A stretch of DNA of 64,000 nucleotides from Magnolia sinica (GCF_029962835.1 NC_080590.1:63734001-63798000); one strand, 5' to 3'. Positions 25,433 to 36,785 are shown, counted from the first letter of the stretch. Made by a program: numbers and translations. The notes: a model not told the origin generated them from the sequence alone.

Positions 25433-25554
25433 TATATGCAGATTGTATTACCTTCTCTTGTGATTAATGATGATTGAGATATATATATATATATGATGAT
25501 GTTTATGTATTATTGATTACTCCGATTTTGTTAATTTCGAGAACAAAATTTCTT

Positions 25555-25570
25555 TGTTGGAGGGAAGAAT
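25555..25570 (+). other. Polypurine tract of the Tekay element
   Basis: A purine-rich GGAGGGAAGAA run lies directly before the TGTAAG start of the 3' LTR at 25571. In the family it primes plus-strand DNA synthesis. Confidence 0.75.
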
Positions 25571-28500
25571 TGTAAGACCTGACCCGAGTTTGCATATGTG
25601 CATGTGTGTGTGTGAGTATGCATTTCATTTCTTGTGGTCCCGGGGTCCTATCGGTCGAATTCAGGTGACCCGCGACCCTCAGATTATGTTTGCGGTCATC
25701 CTTGAGTCCGGTCACATAGACCCAACTCGGATCGAGCCGAGACCTATGCCATCTTGTCCGCTTCGTCGTTGCGGTTCCAACGCCATGACTTATGTGTCCA
25801 TCCGACGTGTAGATCATAATATGTAGGCTTTTCATTTCTAGCCCTTGATCATGATCATGTGGCCCGCCTAGTGTGGAGGGCATGTTTTTCAAGATGGCCA
25901 CCCACTTTTATGTAAATTCTAACGCACACCACCTAAACCCCATCCTCTACACCACCCACTACTCACACACTATCCATCCCTACCCTAAGCTTATAAGTCT
26001 ATGGGCATTGTTTATATCACCCTAGTTTCATGATGGATTTGCCTATCCTAGGAGAGAGAACTCATGATGACTCTCTCTCTCTCTATCTCTTTTCTAACAA
26101 TTTCTCTTCTCGCCCTATCATTTCTCTTTACTCTCTTCTCTCTCTTCTCCTAACAACACCTCCACATGTCCCCACCTTCTCCTTCTATCTAGCCCCTTCT
26201 CCCTCTAATCTCCTCCCATCTAACCTTCAACAATCCATCTCACCCATTGAAATATGTCCCTTGGAGCATGAAGAGTAGATTGATGTAACTTTGGAGTAGG
26301 ATCCATTAAGGTGGGTGCTTCTTCTTCTTCCCTTTCTCCATTTTCTTTTGCTACATGCGTGGAAGCATGTAGGACCTACCAATCCATGGTGGAGGTCTTA
26401 CATGGCTCCTAGGATGGAGGCCATGGGCCTAGATCTTACTCATTCCTTCTATGGTGGGCCGTTCTCCATGGACCCACCATGATATACTTTTTCTTCATTC
26501 TATTATCTCATAGGCCATTCAGGTCTTTACATGCATAGTAGGGAAAGGTGTCCCCACCCTCCAACAACTTTTCTTGATAAATAATAGCTTGCATGTAATA
26601 TATGTACATGTAGATGGTATGGATTATAGTATGGAAGGTCCATTAGTGGTGGGACCTTCTACCAATGGCCGGATCTTTCTCATTCTCTCTCCCCTTCTCT
26701 TCTTTTTCTTCTATTTATTTTTGAAGTGGTGTGGCCCACTAAGAAGGTCAACAACATCTCAGATTCATCAGGGAGATGGGACGTCCAAGCCCACCTTGTT
26801 GGACGTCCAGGTCCACCATGCATGCATGGGTTGTGTGGCCTCCAAACTTGATTTTTCATGGAGATTTTAATGCGCTAATGGATCTGAAATTTTGCTAACC
26901 CATCAAGGTGGACCCTACTTGATGGATCAGGGTATTAAACCCTTGGATTTATTTATATGGGCCGAAATATGGACAACATATGTTGCTATCCGTAATTCAG
27001 ACCTAGTTGGAACATGACTTTTGAGCTAATATTTGGATCTGTTTGCATGCCCTTTTCTCCCAATTTTCTTAGAGATTTTGCAGTGCATGGACCCCACTTT
27101 GATGTGGAATGGGGCCCACACCATTTCCCCCATGATTGAGACCCATGGGATGGGCCAAAGTGGGCTAACTGTCTAGAAATTTCTGGACAGTTCAGCAACA
27201 CTATAAGTTGGAAATGAGCATTTTTACTTGAGTTTCTGGAATAAGTGGGCCACCCCAGTAGACCCCACTTGTTGTTCAGATCTAGGGACACCTTGTCCCC
27301 AATTTTCCTAGGGTTTGGGTGGGTCCAGGCTCACCCCATGTGGTCCCAAACATAGGGACGATCACATTTCCAGCAACATTTTTTTAGCAGTAGATTTCTT
27401 CACGAATACCTATCTGTCCATAAATTGAAGGAGTTAAATAAAATATTTTTAATATCCCAAAAATTCTAAAATTTTTCAGGGGAGTTTCTCACCCATGTTA
27501 GGACCTACCTGAAAATTTTTAAAGCCAATGGACCCCATTTGGGCATCTAAAAGGGTGGGCCAACATACTAGACTGCTAGAAATTTCTACTGTGCAGTCCA
27601 GCAGCATAGTCCCATGAAAAACAAAGTTCTAAAATACTTTCTAAGAATTTGGGTCATATTTCTTAGTCTTAAATTGTTTTAGGCTTGATGAGGGACCTTG
27701 GGTCCAAATTTCAGGAATTTTGGAAGCCCAGAATCCACCCATTGAATGGCCCAAATTCAGCATAGTTATATTCCAGCAATATTCTACCCTAGATAGATTG
27801 TATTCTTCAAATTAATTAAAATACGTTTGGGTATCCTAAAATTATAAAAATTTTCAAGGAGGTGGTAAACACATGGTGGGACCCAGCTACCAATTTTTGG
27901 GGCTAATGAATTCCTATGCACACCCTGGTAAGGTCCGGACTGGCCCACCACGTTGGGACATCTAGGTTTGTCTGATTTTCTGGACAAACTGTCTTATTTA
28001 AATTAATTAAAATACTTTTATTTATCCAAAAATCATGAAATTTTGTAAAATTGTGGCCCGCCCATGGAAGGACAACTCTATAAATATTTAAAGCCAACGG
28101 GCCCTTGTACTGACCGTGGTACGGCCTGCAATTTAGGCCAGTTTTGGGCCAAATACCTATGCCCGTAGGACTAATCACCATGGGACGCCCCTAACTTGGG
28201 CTATTGCTAGGCCTGTATTCCAGCAGTATGACCCACTTCTAGTGTGCGTTATGCATTCCCCTCTCATCCGGTGGGACCCACAGTGATGTGTGTGGGTCAT
28301 CAGAAAATAAATGCTATAAATCAATTTATTTGCTAGACTCCAACAAACCCAGAAAGCGGGTGGGCTGGAAATTCAGTAATGGGCTCAATGTTGCCGCCTC
28401 ATAAATGTCTGTTTTGGGGCAGTATGGCCCACTAGATTTGGGGAAGATTTAAGTCAGTTATCTTAGAATTTTAATTTTATTTTTGGGCTTAATTAGTGCA

Positions 28501-29756
28501 TGATTAGAAGCCCATTCCAATTGGATTCTTCTCGGGCTAGTCTTTTAGTTAATGGGCCTTATAGCCTTGGTTGGGCTGGAACTTTTGATAGGCCCATTGG
28601 GCCCTTGGGTCCTATATTTACCTCGTCATTGTGATGGGTCTTATGGGCCAAATACTTAAGTAGTTGGGCCCTTGCTTGCCCATTATAATAAATCCATACT
28701 TGGGCTGAGATGTGAGGCCCAACTTACTTGTGTTAAATATAAGAATTTCCCATATATTAGGAAAATGGGCTGTCCATTGGGCCCACCACAATGGATGAAC
28801 CCATGATCCTTATGGTTGGGCCCAAACTTCACTTGAGGGCCCACTTCATGGCTTATGATTTGGGCTTGGGGTATGGCCCACTAGACTATACATTGCTTAG
28901 ACTTTAGATCTCTTATCATATGCGTAGCGAGCTACCTTTTTAGGACCCAGTTGAGGTTGGATGTCCTCCTTGGTGGCCCTAAGGTAGGCCCATAGAGGCC
29001 TTTATAGGTAGTTAAAGGCCCACCTTGGGTTGGCTAGGACCGTCCCTCTTTAGGGGCCATGGCTCTCTCTTAGCATGTGGGCCATCCCAAATTACTAGGC
29101 CCCCACTAGAAGATTTCTCTTCTTCTTATAATACTTGTCTATGTGCCTAGACCTTGACCCTCCTTAGGATGGAGGATTCCATAATTTCCACAGGTAGCCC
29201 ACTTACATTTCGTGACCCATATGCTCATCTGTATGAATTGATTGTATTGTGTGGTGGTCATTGAGGGATGGAGTTTCTCCCCTCGTGCACATTGTGTGCC
29301 TACAGCTAGTGCATGATTTGTGTGTGTAACTCATGCATTGCCATCATATTTCATGATGATACCGCTCTTGCTTCATCAGGGGCCTTACCTCCACAGGGAC
29401 GTTCGTGGATGTCTGTATGTGTGGACATCGAAAATATTATTTGAGCATACCAGGTGCATAGGATGCTCATGGGTGAAATTCTCAAAACTTCCATGGTACC
29501 AAGGATCCACTCTAACGCCATGACCGGGTGGAATATATGAGCGCACGAGGGCCTTATACCGTTAGACTACGACTCCCACTGTCCTGTAGTCGGTTGGATA
29601 GGGGTGTGGCCTTACCTGCCTGGTGTGAGGAGGTATTGCTAGGCTGAGTCTGACTAGCTCATAAATGGATCCGCTACCATTGGGCCTTGCTGGTGATTGG
29701 CTGTCCATAGGTGGTTAGTGAGGTCTCTTACGCTCGTTTGACTGTGCGGGGTCTGT

Positions 29757-29761
29757 AGAGC
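29757..29761 (+). other. Target site duplication AGAGC (left)
   Basis: AGAGC at 29757-29761 and 31732-31736 flank the inserted LTR. The 5' LTR of the host element has a single TAGAGCGGCAG at about 15650-15660. Confidence 0.92.
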
Positions 29762-31731
29762 TATAAGTGCTATGGTTGAAAGCCCCTTTATGTTGTCAAA
29801 TTTGTAGTGCCAAAAATACTGCTTGTACTTTGTGAAATTACATAAATGCAAATGTTTGAGACACCGTATGGATGAAGCATGTATGGTGAAGCGAGTCTCA
29901 ATGTATGGATGTTGACTACATTAGTGAAGTACAATGCTCAACTCAAGATATGTCAAGCCACGACATTGTCTCACAAGATCGACTTCGAAAGACAAGACAT
30001 GTTTACAAGTCAAGACTCGAGAATGTTCAACTGAATTTACAAGTTACAAGTTAAGATTCAAGATTGCGTAATTGAAGCTTTTAAGGAAAAGCTACATCAA
30101 GATTTCAAGCTTCACTTTCTTTAAAGGTTACATATTTTAAAGGTTCAATGTCCTTACTTCACTATTAAGGTATGTTTGACCTTAGGTTGACCTTTAGAGT
30201 AGGTCATTTTGGATATATAATGCAAATGTTTTATATTTAGAAATCTGGTCTGTTCTAAGACTAGTCATGGATCTTTCTTGACTAGTCCTAGCACTGCTTC
30301 GACCTGTCTAAGATTTTCTTGAACCAGTCGTAAGTTTGTTGCAAAAATTCAGAATTTTTTGTTAAGCTTCGACCAGTCCTGGGGTCTGTTCGACCAGTCG
30401 TATGAACAGTGTCGACTGTTCCTTCGACCAGTCGTGAACCTACGACTCAAACTACAATGATGTATTTTGCTTGGCTTCGACTAGTCGTGATCAACCTAAG
30501 ACCAGTCGAAGGTGTCCTTCGACCAGTCGTAGACTACCTACGACCAGTCGTGAAACTGCCTTATCTTATCGCGCTCAAATTTTCAAATATCCGTTGGTTC
30601 TAAGACCAGTCATAGAAATCTCTGGACCAGTCGAAGATGCAATTTGCTCACCTATAAATAGAGTATGAATCTCTGAATATTGAGGACATCTGAAGTAATT
30701 GTAATCCGGCCTTCTGAGAGATAAGTTTGTGCTCCATTTTAAGCTAAGTGTGCATATTTAATATTCTCTTTCTTTAGCTTTTTAAATTGATTTTATTTCT
30801 TGTATTCCAATCTGATCTGAAAAGAGGAAGTGTTATTTTCCTTTTTCTGGAATCAAAATCAATTAAAGCTAGCTCATTTTGGTTTAATTTGAAATGTATT
30901 AGAACCTAGAACTATTATAAAGTGAGTATTGGACATTGAACTTTGACATTCGAACCTCTACTCCGACTTGGTTCTTCCGGGCTGCTATAAAGGAGAAATT
31001 CAAGTATTTTACATTATTGTAATTTATATTCTGTTTTTGGTTTTTTTTGAGATTAAGCCAGAAAAATCTCATTGTGTTTGGTTATCTAAGGAGAGTCAGA
31101 AAACTCAGAAAGTGTGGGTTTTTGGATTGTGTAAGCCCAAGTTAAAAAGACACAACTGTGAATGTTTTAGGTGAACCTGTGAAACCTATTTTGATAGTGA
31201 ACGCTAATATCCTCTGTGTGAGGATATTAGGAGTGGAGTAGCATTCTGTGTGGCTGTTGTTTAACAGTTGGTGAACACACAGGCGAACCACTATAACTCC
31301 TTGTGTATTGTAGTTTGAATGTTTGCTTAATTTCCTATCTTTTATCATTCAAGTTGTGGAATGTATGTGTGGATATGAATGTTGTAATATTTACATTTCA
31401 AGCACAGTGGGGAATGTTGTGATAATTTAGATTTAAATTTTTACAAATTTTCAATTCTTTGCTATTTATTTATTCTTCTTCAGTTTGAGTTTTTGATACA
31501 AAGGACGTTCTAGAAATAAGGTTGTCCTGAGATAAACCCTTAGTTTTTATGGTGTAAGGTTGTCCTTAGAACTGCATTTGTTTCAATCTCTCAATACTTG
31601 ATTATTGAAGCTGCTTTTAATTTTAAGTATTGTAAATTGATTTATTTTATTTGGTTATCATTTTTCCGCTGTTATAGTCTAAATTTGACAGTCCTATTCA
31701 CCCCCCCAGGATATATAACTTGGCCTTTTCA
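29762..31731 (+). mobile_element. Copia (Sirevirus-like) solo LTR, 1970 bp
   Basis: It is inserted in the 3' LTR of the Tekay element and has perfect AGAGC duplications. It ends CCTTTTCA and begins TATAAG, probably a mutated TG. About 13 copies of a near-palindromic word of the CGACCAGTCG type lie at 30255-30632, immediately upstream of a TATA box (CTATAAATAG, 30652-30661). A CTATTCACCCCCCC run near the 3' end is common at the end of plant Copia LTRs. Repeated palindromes in the LTR upstream of TATA are a Sirevirus trait. There is no internal region. Confidence 0.8.
30255..30632 (+). promoter_or_regulatory. Array of palindromic CGACCAGTCG-type words upstream of a TATA box
   Basis: Around 13 degenerate copies, in both TTCGACCAGTCGT and AAGACCAGTCGAAG forms, with uneven spacing. 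Their place just upstream of TATAAATA at 30653 suggests they are U3 regulatory sites of the Copia LTR. The function is inferred from the Sirevirus literature. Confidence 0.65.
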
Positions 31732-32420
31732 AGAGCGGCAATCGTTCAGTAGTGTAATGGACCCGGTGATTCCCTTATAATTGGAAATATACTTGATATG
31801 TGATTTGGATATGAGCACTGGCATTACTTGCATCGCATTAGCATTGGCTGTGTAAGCCCCTTCATGCATTGCTTTGGTATGACGTCCAGTACTCATTGCA
31901 TGGTATTCATGATAAGCCTTGGTAAGGCTAGTGATATTCTCATTGAGCATGTTCTTTCCTTATACCTCCTGCTATTCGTTTGTGCACCATTGACACACAC
32001 TTTCACCACCTTTTAAGCTTCTATAAGCTTATGCACGATTGATGCGTGTAGGTGATCCTAAACAGGCGTCGTAGAGGCAAAGCGTGGAGTGGAGTTGAGC
32101 TTGAGGACTCCAGTGTTGCTGATATCTCTCTCTTTTCCTATTATCTGATGTATGTCCTTTTGGGCCTAATGTAAACTTGTAAAAGTTGAAATTCTTAGTG
32201 GATTTTGTGATGTATGCTCTTTGTTATTCTCAGATATACTTGCTGTGATCTTAGGTATGCTCGTATTGAAATGATTATACTGTTATGAGAATTCTCCTTG
32301 TATGATCGCAGGATCTGAACCTGCCTTAGGAGCCGAGAATGGGGTACTACGGAGGCTGTCGCAGCCAGAACCGCCCATCGGGTTCCTTTTGAGTCCGATT
32401 ACCGAGTCTGGGGCGTGACA

Positions 32421-32860
32421 ACAACTCACTAAGAGAGCAGAAAAATAAAGCAAATTTTTTTTATTATTAAGCTTCAATGAATCAAAAGAACTACAAGAGG
32501 TGCATATTTATAAGGAAAATCCTGTAACCCAAAACTCGCGCCATGTACGCAACCTATTACTTGTGATGAAGTAAACTAAAATAAAAACCAATCAAAGAAA
32601 TCTAAAGCGTTCATGATGTTCTAAATAATATAAATAAGCAAAACCTAAAATATGAAATCAATCCGACTAGTGGGCCACGATCATGAGATCCCATGATGGG
32701 CTTTTCTTGACTATCGGGCCCACTCTTTAAAATCAAAACTTCGTCTTCTAAGTAAGAGGCCCTCATTGGACATCGTCATCGAGACAGATCGATGGTGGGG
32801 CCCTCCCTCTCCTTCCGTCCGTGCGTAGGGCCGGCGTGCGTGCGCGTGATGTCGCCATCA
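32421..32860 (-). repeat. Chromovirus LTR, proximal copy, outer part
   Basis: Starts with the right ACAAC duplication and continues the LTR left at 11456. It aligns with 8649-9088 and ends (LTR start on the minus strand) at TGATGGCGAC, 32860. The next five bases, TGAAC, have no identified partner because the far end of the element is truncated. Confidence 0.8.
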
Positions 32861-33090
32861 TGAACAATTTTGAAACACCCAATGTGAACTTTCCTATGGG
32901 TTAATCTCATTATCGTCCAATGAATGCGAAGTGGGACCCACCTGCTTTGACTTGTTAGGAGATGATTGGGCCGAGTCAGCCCACTTCCCGATGATAAGTT
33001 TCACTTAGTGTGAAATTTCTTTCTCAAATATTCAATGCAGATTCAATGAAGTTATTTTGAGAAACATTCTATGTTGTTTTATTCTTTCAG

Positions 33091-33203
33091 GCCAAGAATC
33101 ATCGTCATTGTCTGCTATTGATGTAACCAATGTCCGTGAGGATGTCGCACCCCCTGAGTCTGAAGCGAAGGGAGTCAAGCCGCTTGCTAGCAGAGCTACC
33201 TGT
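33091..33203 (+). CDS. Unrecognised plant gene, exon after the long intron
   Basis: The acceptor TTCTTTCAG ends at 33090. In the phase handed over by exon D the frame reads QESSSLSAIDVTNVRED, then a Pro/Glu/Lys-rich run, open to a TGA near 33230. The 3' limit is uncertain. A phase-0 donor lies at 33122 (GAT/GTAACC), which would match the next exon; a weaker one lies at 33202 (CCT/GTAGCG). The sequence is Ser- and Glu-rich, like the earlier exons. No domain recognised. Confidence 0.45.
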
Positions 33204-34157
33204 AGCGGTCCACACCTCCTTAATTATTTAAGCTGAATCTTAAATCGTCTGCCATTCCTTGTCTCTGAGTAAAATCCTAGCAAGCTACTACTGAAATGCG
33301 GAAAAAATTAACTTGGATAATGTCTGGCTACTCAAGATGCACTGATGTTAGATTTTCTCTATTTCTTTCTAAATCAGAAACTGATAATAGGATTTCTCAA
33401 ATATGTTTTGTAATTAGAGGAATTACAGGATTATAGAGCTTGATTTGTACGAATGGGGTCAATGACTCAGTGATCTGTGCATTGAGGGATTGTTGGGTGC
33501 TTGTGAGGAAAGGAATGAGGGGATTTTGAATAATATGGCTGGATCCACTAAAAAAGTTTCTACAGTAAGCACTTAAGCTTTACATACAAATCAAGGTGTG
33601 GGGCCCACCACGATGTTTTAATAACATTGAATTCCACTGTGTTCTGTATATTCCTTTTAATCCATTCAGAAAATGTATCCAGCTAGGATGAATGGACATC
33701 CAAAACATCAGGCCATTCCAAAACTGACGTGGGCTGCAACCAGTGATTTTTAGTGGTTTTAGGCACAACTGAGTTTAGGGATCCAAGGAGATAGGTGGGG
33801 CTCACATTATGGATGGATTGGATATCGTTAACACATATGGTGGGCTCCACACATCAATTTGCAGATTAAGCTTATCCGAGAGAAGTTTGTATTGGATCTG
33901 CCCTCTTGAATAATTGTTGTCTCCATCGATGGAACAACCTTTGCTATTGTCAATTGGGCTTCTCTATTCTGTTTTACCTCAAGAATAGCAAACACTCATA
34001 GCTGTTGGAAGCATGAGTTTGATGGGGTCCTCCCCAAGAAATCCAGGGCGTCGGTCCATCAAGGGTGGGTTCCACAACATCAAGGTTTTTAGATCACTAA
34101 ATCATGATCTCCACTTGTACAAACTGAAAAACCATGGATATATATATACATACCCCT
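33204..34157. other. Intron sequence with GGCCCACC-rich repeat
   Basis: Non-coding. Around 33560-33900 there is a repeat-like stretch with GGGGCCCACCACGATG-type words of the kind scattered through the whole window. No gene seen. Confidence 0.35.
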
Positions 34158-34652
34158 GCTCTAGTGCTCTGAGAGCATGAGAGCACTATAAGTTCCAGTG
34201 TTCCTAGTTGCATTAGTTCACTTTCACAGTCCAATCAATAGATATGAACTATCCATTAGGTAAGTTATGAACACATTTCATGGGCTATCATGCAAAAATC
34301 ACACTGATTGGATGATCTAATCCATCCTTGGCTTTATTTTCTATAGCCATACTTTTTCTAATCCATGGATGGGATGGTTATGATTGCCTAACAAAAGTGA
34401 TTCTTTAGAATCCATGATGGCCCCTAGCAAGTAGATGGAATTGGACCCATTTTTGGGTAAATGATTTCAACGGTCCATATTTAAGGCCACTGTTCAAATG
34501 GTTAATATCTGTCAGATCAGTTTCATGTTTTCATGGTAGCCCATGAAATATGAGTTGGACATGATGAACGGGAATGTCTAAGTGTCCAAATACGATGCAA
34601 CTAGGTGCACTGTCACTTATGGTGGTCTAAGAGCACTGGAACATTTCTTAAG
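34158..34652. mobile_element. MITE, copy 2
   Basis: Same family as 6001-6556: the left end has TAGTGCTCT, then CCTAGTTGCATT; the right end has the mirror ATGCAACTAGG, then AGAGCACTGG. The inner parts also align (for example TCATGCAAAAATCACACTGA against TCATGCAAAAATCATACTGA). Both copies lie in introns of the same gene. Edges are approximate. Confidence 0.6.
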
Positions 34653-35140
34653 TATAATTCCATTGTACTTAAACCTGTTCATCTTGCAAGATTTATCTTG
34701 AGGTGTTATATGATACTCAGGCTGCATGTGATGCTTGATAAACAGGCGTGCCATATATTAACTCAAGTAAACTGACTAAATTTTACAGCCCACTGTCACA
34801 AAGTCACAATCCCACTATCAGATTGGTTAAACAATCCTAACCTTTGATTTGTGGGAATTTTTGTGTGTGGAAATAGCACCGTTAGATATCTTTCACTTCT
34901 GCGTCCCATCCATAAATGTCCATCAATCTGGTAGTCGGATACGTCAAATAAGATTAAATTTTGTTAGCGATACATCTACACTGGATACATTATTGTATGG
35001 TTTAATTGACTTGTATGCCATGTGTGCAAGTTCTAAGCAATTTCTAAGTGCCTGTGTATTATCTATCACACTATGCCAGTGTATCAAAGTTTTTCTCCTT
35101 TATCTCTGTGCACTTATTAACTGTGCTCTTTTTTTTACAG

Positions 35141-35322
35141 GCTGAATATGTGAGTTCTGGATGGATGCTTCTCAGAGATCACCATCAGCATTGAAAGCTG
35201 CTCGGTGGAAATATGGCGTGCAACGAATTGCAGCTGTAAAAACAGCACTTGATTTTCACTTCAATGACATGGATGGATTCATACGCCTGGTCCGTCTAGC
35301 ATTAAAGGAGATCAACATCTAA
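35141..35322 (+). CDS. Unrecognised plant gene, last exon
   Basis: The acceptor TTTTTTTTACAG ends at 35140. A protein-like frame from ATG 35161 gives 53 residues ending RLALKEINI before TAA at 35320-35322, with KAARWKYGVQRI and DFHFNDMDGFIRLV inside. It looks like a conserved helical C-terminus, but I cannot name the family. Directly after the acceptor, frame 0 reads AEYVSSGWM and must shift frame at a GGATGGATG run to enter the 53-residue frame. Either another acceptor (GTGAG/TTC at 35154) is used or a four-base GGAT unit was lost. In the second case the gene is broken. Confidence 0.5.
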
Positions 35323-36640
35323 ACCGTCCATCACGAAGATAAAAATGGATGGGAATCGCAGCATTTGTGGAAACATTGTACAGCGGCTCACATCAGTGAA
35401 TCCAAAATTTGAAGCTCCAGCTATATTAGTATGTATATATGTGTATGAAAGCGACCTCAGCATTGAGTTGTTTTTCTTTTCTTTTCAAATACACGGCGGA
35501 AGCCTGAATACGTGTAAATTGATTTCTCAACTGTAAAGTGATTCTTTGGCATCAGTAAGACAGACTCAATTCCGAAATGCTGCCGTTACAAATAATGTGT
35601 CCGTATTGTACAACTATTATTTATGAAAGAAATGAAATTTCAAGTTTCTCATCAGAAAACATACAACCAATTTTTTGTTTGAAGAGAAGTTATGTATTGG
35701 ATATGTGGCCTTTATTTATGCACAGTACTCAGTTTGTTTTAAATTCTAACAAGTGGGGCTCATCGTTTGAACCTTGTGTCCCTACCATGCCAAAAACATC
35801 CTTGATAGAACCATCTTAACCTTTTGATTTTTGGGCTACAGTTAGTTAACAAAAGAAATACAACAACAGGATCCCCACCCAAATGAAAGAGGTGCACTCC
35901 AGTGGTACTGGTTCCACCCTAAGCTTACTGTGGTACTAGGAGGATGAAGGACCTATGTGATGTCTGTAGGACATCCAACCCGCCCATCAGATGCCTGAGC
36001 TCATGTTAATTCCATATATAAAAATTCAGCCTGATCCAACGCACATGTGGGCCACAAAACAAGGAACAATATGGAGGGAACCACAAATCTTGATTTGCAC
36101 TAGGGCCCACCTGAGTTACCAAACGGCCTGTTTTTTAGACTGACCCTTCATCCATTATAAATAAAGGGTATGAATAGTCTGGATTACAAATTTGAAATTA
36201 TTGAGTCAACATGTGTCACATCTACAATTTCTGATCACCTGTGTATCAAGCGCCATAAGCAGCCTTAGGTGCCATTTAATAAACTTAAAATTAAGCTCCG
36301 GAAATTAAATTTAAGTGCTAAAAACTTAAAAAGTGTTGAATTGTAATTTTGAAATTATTTTATGGATATTTTATTTTAAAATTGAAAAAAAAACTTAATG
36401 CACTACCACTTTCAACATTTTACATTTAGCATTAACTTATTTTGAGCACTCATCCTTGAAATTTGATATTTTTAGTAATTTTTACTTATTTAAATCATTT
36501 GTCAAATCCAACTTATCAAGTTTTTAAATTAATTTCTGCCGAAAAATTATTATTATTATTTTTTCCTTTAGCTTCCCTCTCTTTACTTAACACTAAAGGG
36601 TGATGAAGTAGTAGTGCATTAGAATTTCTTCTCACTTTTA
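35323..36640. other. 3' region of the split gene and AT-rich intergenic DNA
   Basis: It probably begins with the 3' UTR. The short ORFs at 35345-35536 and 35577-35819 show no domain. From about 36260 the sequence GGTGCCATTTAATAAACTTAAAATTAAG resembles the ends of AT-rich hAT-type MITEs, but no partner end was found. Confidence 0.35.
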
Positions 36641-36641
36641 A

Positions 36642-36785
36642 CTATATATATATATATATATATATTCTAAATGAGTACTTTAAGTTTTCAGCCTTAAAGT
36701 AATTATGCTTCAGTACTTTAGGTTTTCAACCTTAAATTAATTATGCTTTAGTACTTTAAGTTTTCAGCCTTAAATTAATTTTTAG
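36642..36785. repeat. TA microsatellite and ~49-bp tandem repeat
   Basis: A TA run at 36642-36665 is followed by three near-copies of a unit of about 49 bp containing AGTACTTTAAGTTTTCAGCC and TTAAATTAATTATGCTT. Confidence 0.7.

Larger units (their letters stand above)
11457..32420 (+). mobile_element. Tekay/Del-type Ty3/gypsy chromovirus, full length, with two later insertions
   Basis: Two long LTRs (11457-16338 and 25571-32420), PBS TGGTATCAGAGC, gag, protease, RT, RNase H, integrase and a C-terminal chromodomain appear in the order usual for chromoviruses. LTRs near 4.9 kb and the chromodomain pattern (KVIPLVKVQW, then ASWE.E..IRERYPHLF) fit the Tekay/Del lineage. The 3' LTR looks 2 kb longer only because it holds a 1970-bp insertion. 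Every coding domain carries stops, mostly CAG to TAG, CGA to TGA or TGG to TAG, so the element is dead. Perfect 5-bp TSDs show one intact insertion event. Confidence 0.92.
25571..32420 (+). repeat. Tekay 3' LTR (6850 bp including an insertion)
   Basis: Aligns with 11457-16338. Removing the 1970-bp Copia LTR and its 5-bp duplication leaves 4875 bp, against 4882 bp in the 5' LTR. It ends GCGTGACA at 32420. The two LTRs differ visibly, mainly by transitions, so the insertion is old. Confidence 0.9.
7171..32860 (-). mobile_element. Minus-strand chromovirus with LTR-internal-LTR-internal structure
   Basis: Read on the minus strand the order is: LTR (32860 to 10684, split by a nested element), PBS, short gag, a fragment joining the start of pol to the end of integrase, chromodomain, LTR (9088 to 7886), PBS, and a second short gag that stops near 7240-7171. 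There is no third LTR. Both internal starts have a PBS reading TGGTATCAAAGCC on the minus strand. This plan fits unequal recombination between two adjacent elements that shared an LTR, followed by truncation. All coding parts are fragments. Confidence 0.75.
3685..33090 (+). other. Predicted 29.4-kb intron filled with transposons
   Basis: The donor GTGAGT after exon D and the acceptor TTCTTTCAG at 33081-33090 join in the same phase, giving KLFG then QESSS. Everything between is mobile or repeated DNA: a tRNA-like repeat, a MITE, a SINE-like copy and the nested gypsy block. Introns of this size, built from LTR elements, are known in large plant genomes. The junction is a prediction from splice sites and phase only. 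Confidence 0.5.

Noticed and set aside
30255..30632. Repeats considered as a CRISPR-like array
   Set aside because: Words are short (about 12 bp), degenerate, in both orientations and unevenly spaced, inside a plant LTR before a TATA box.
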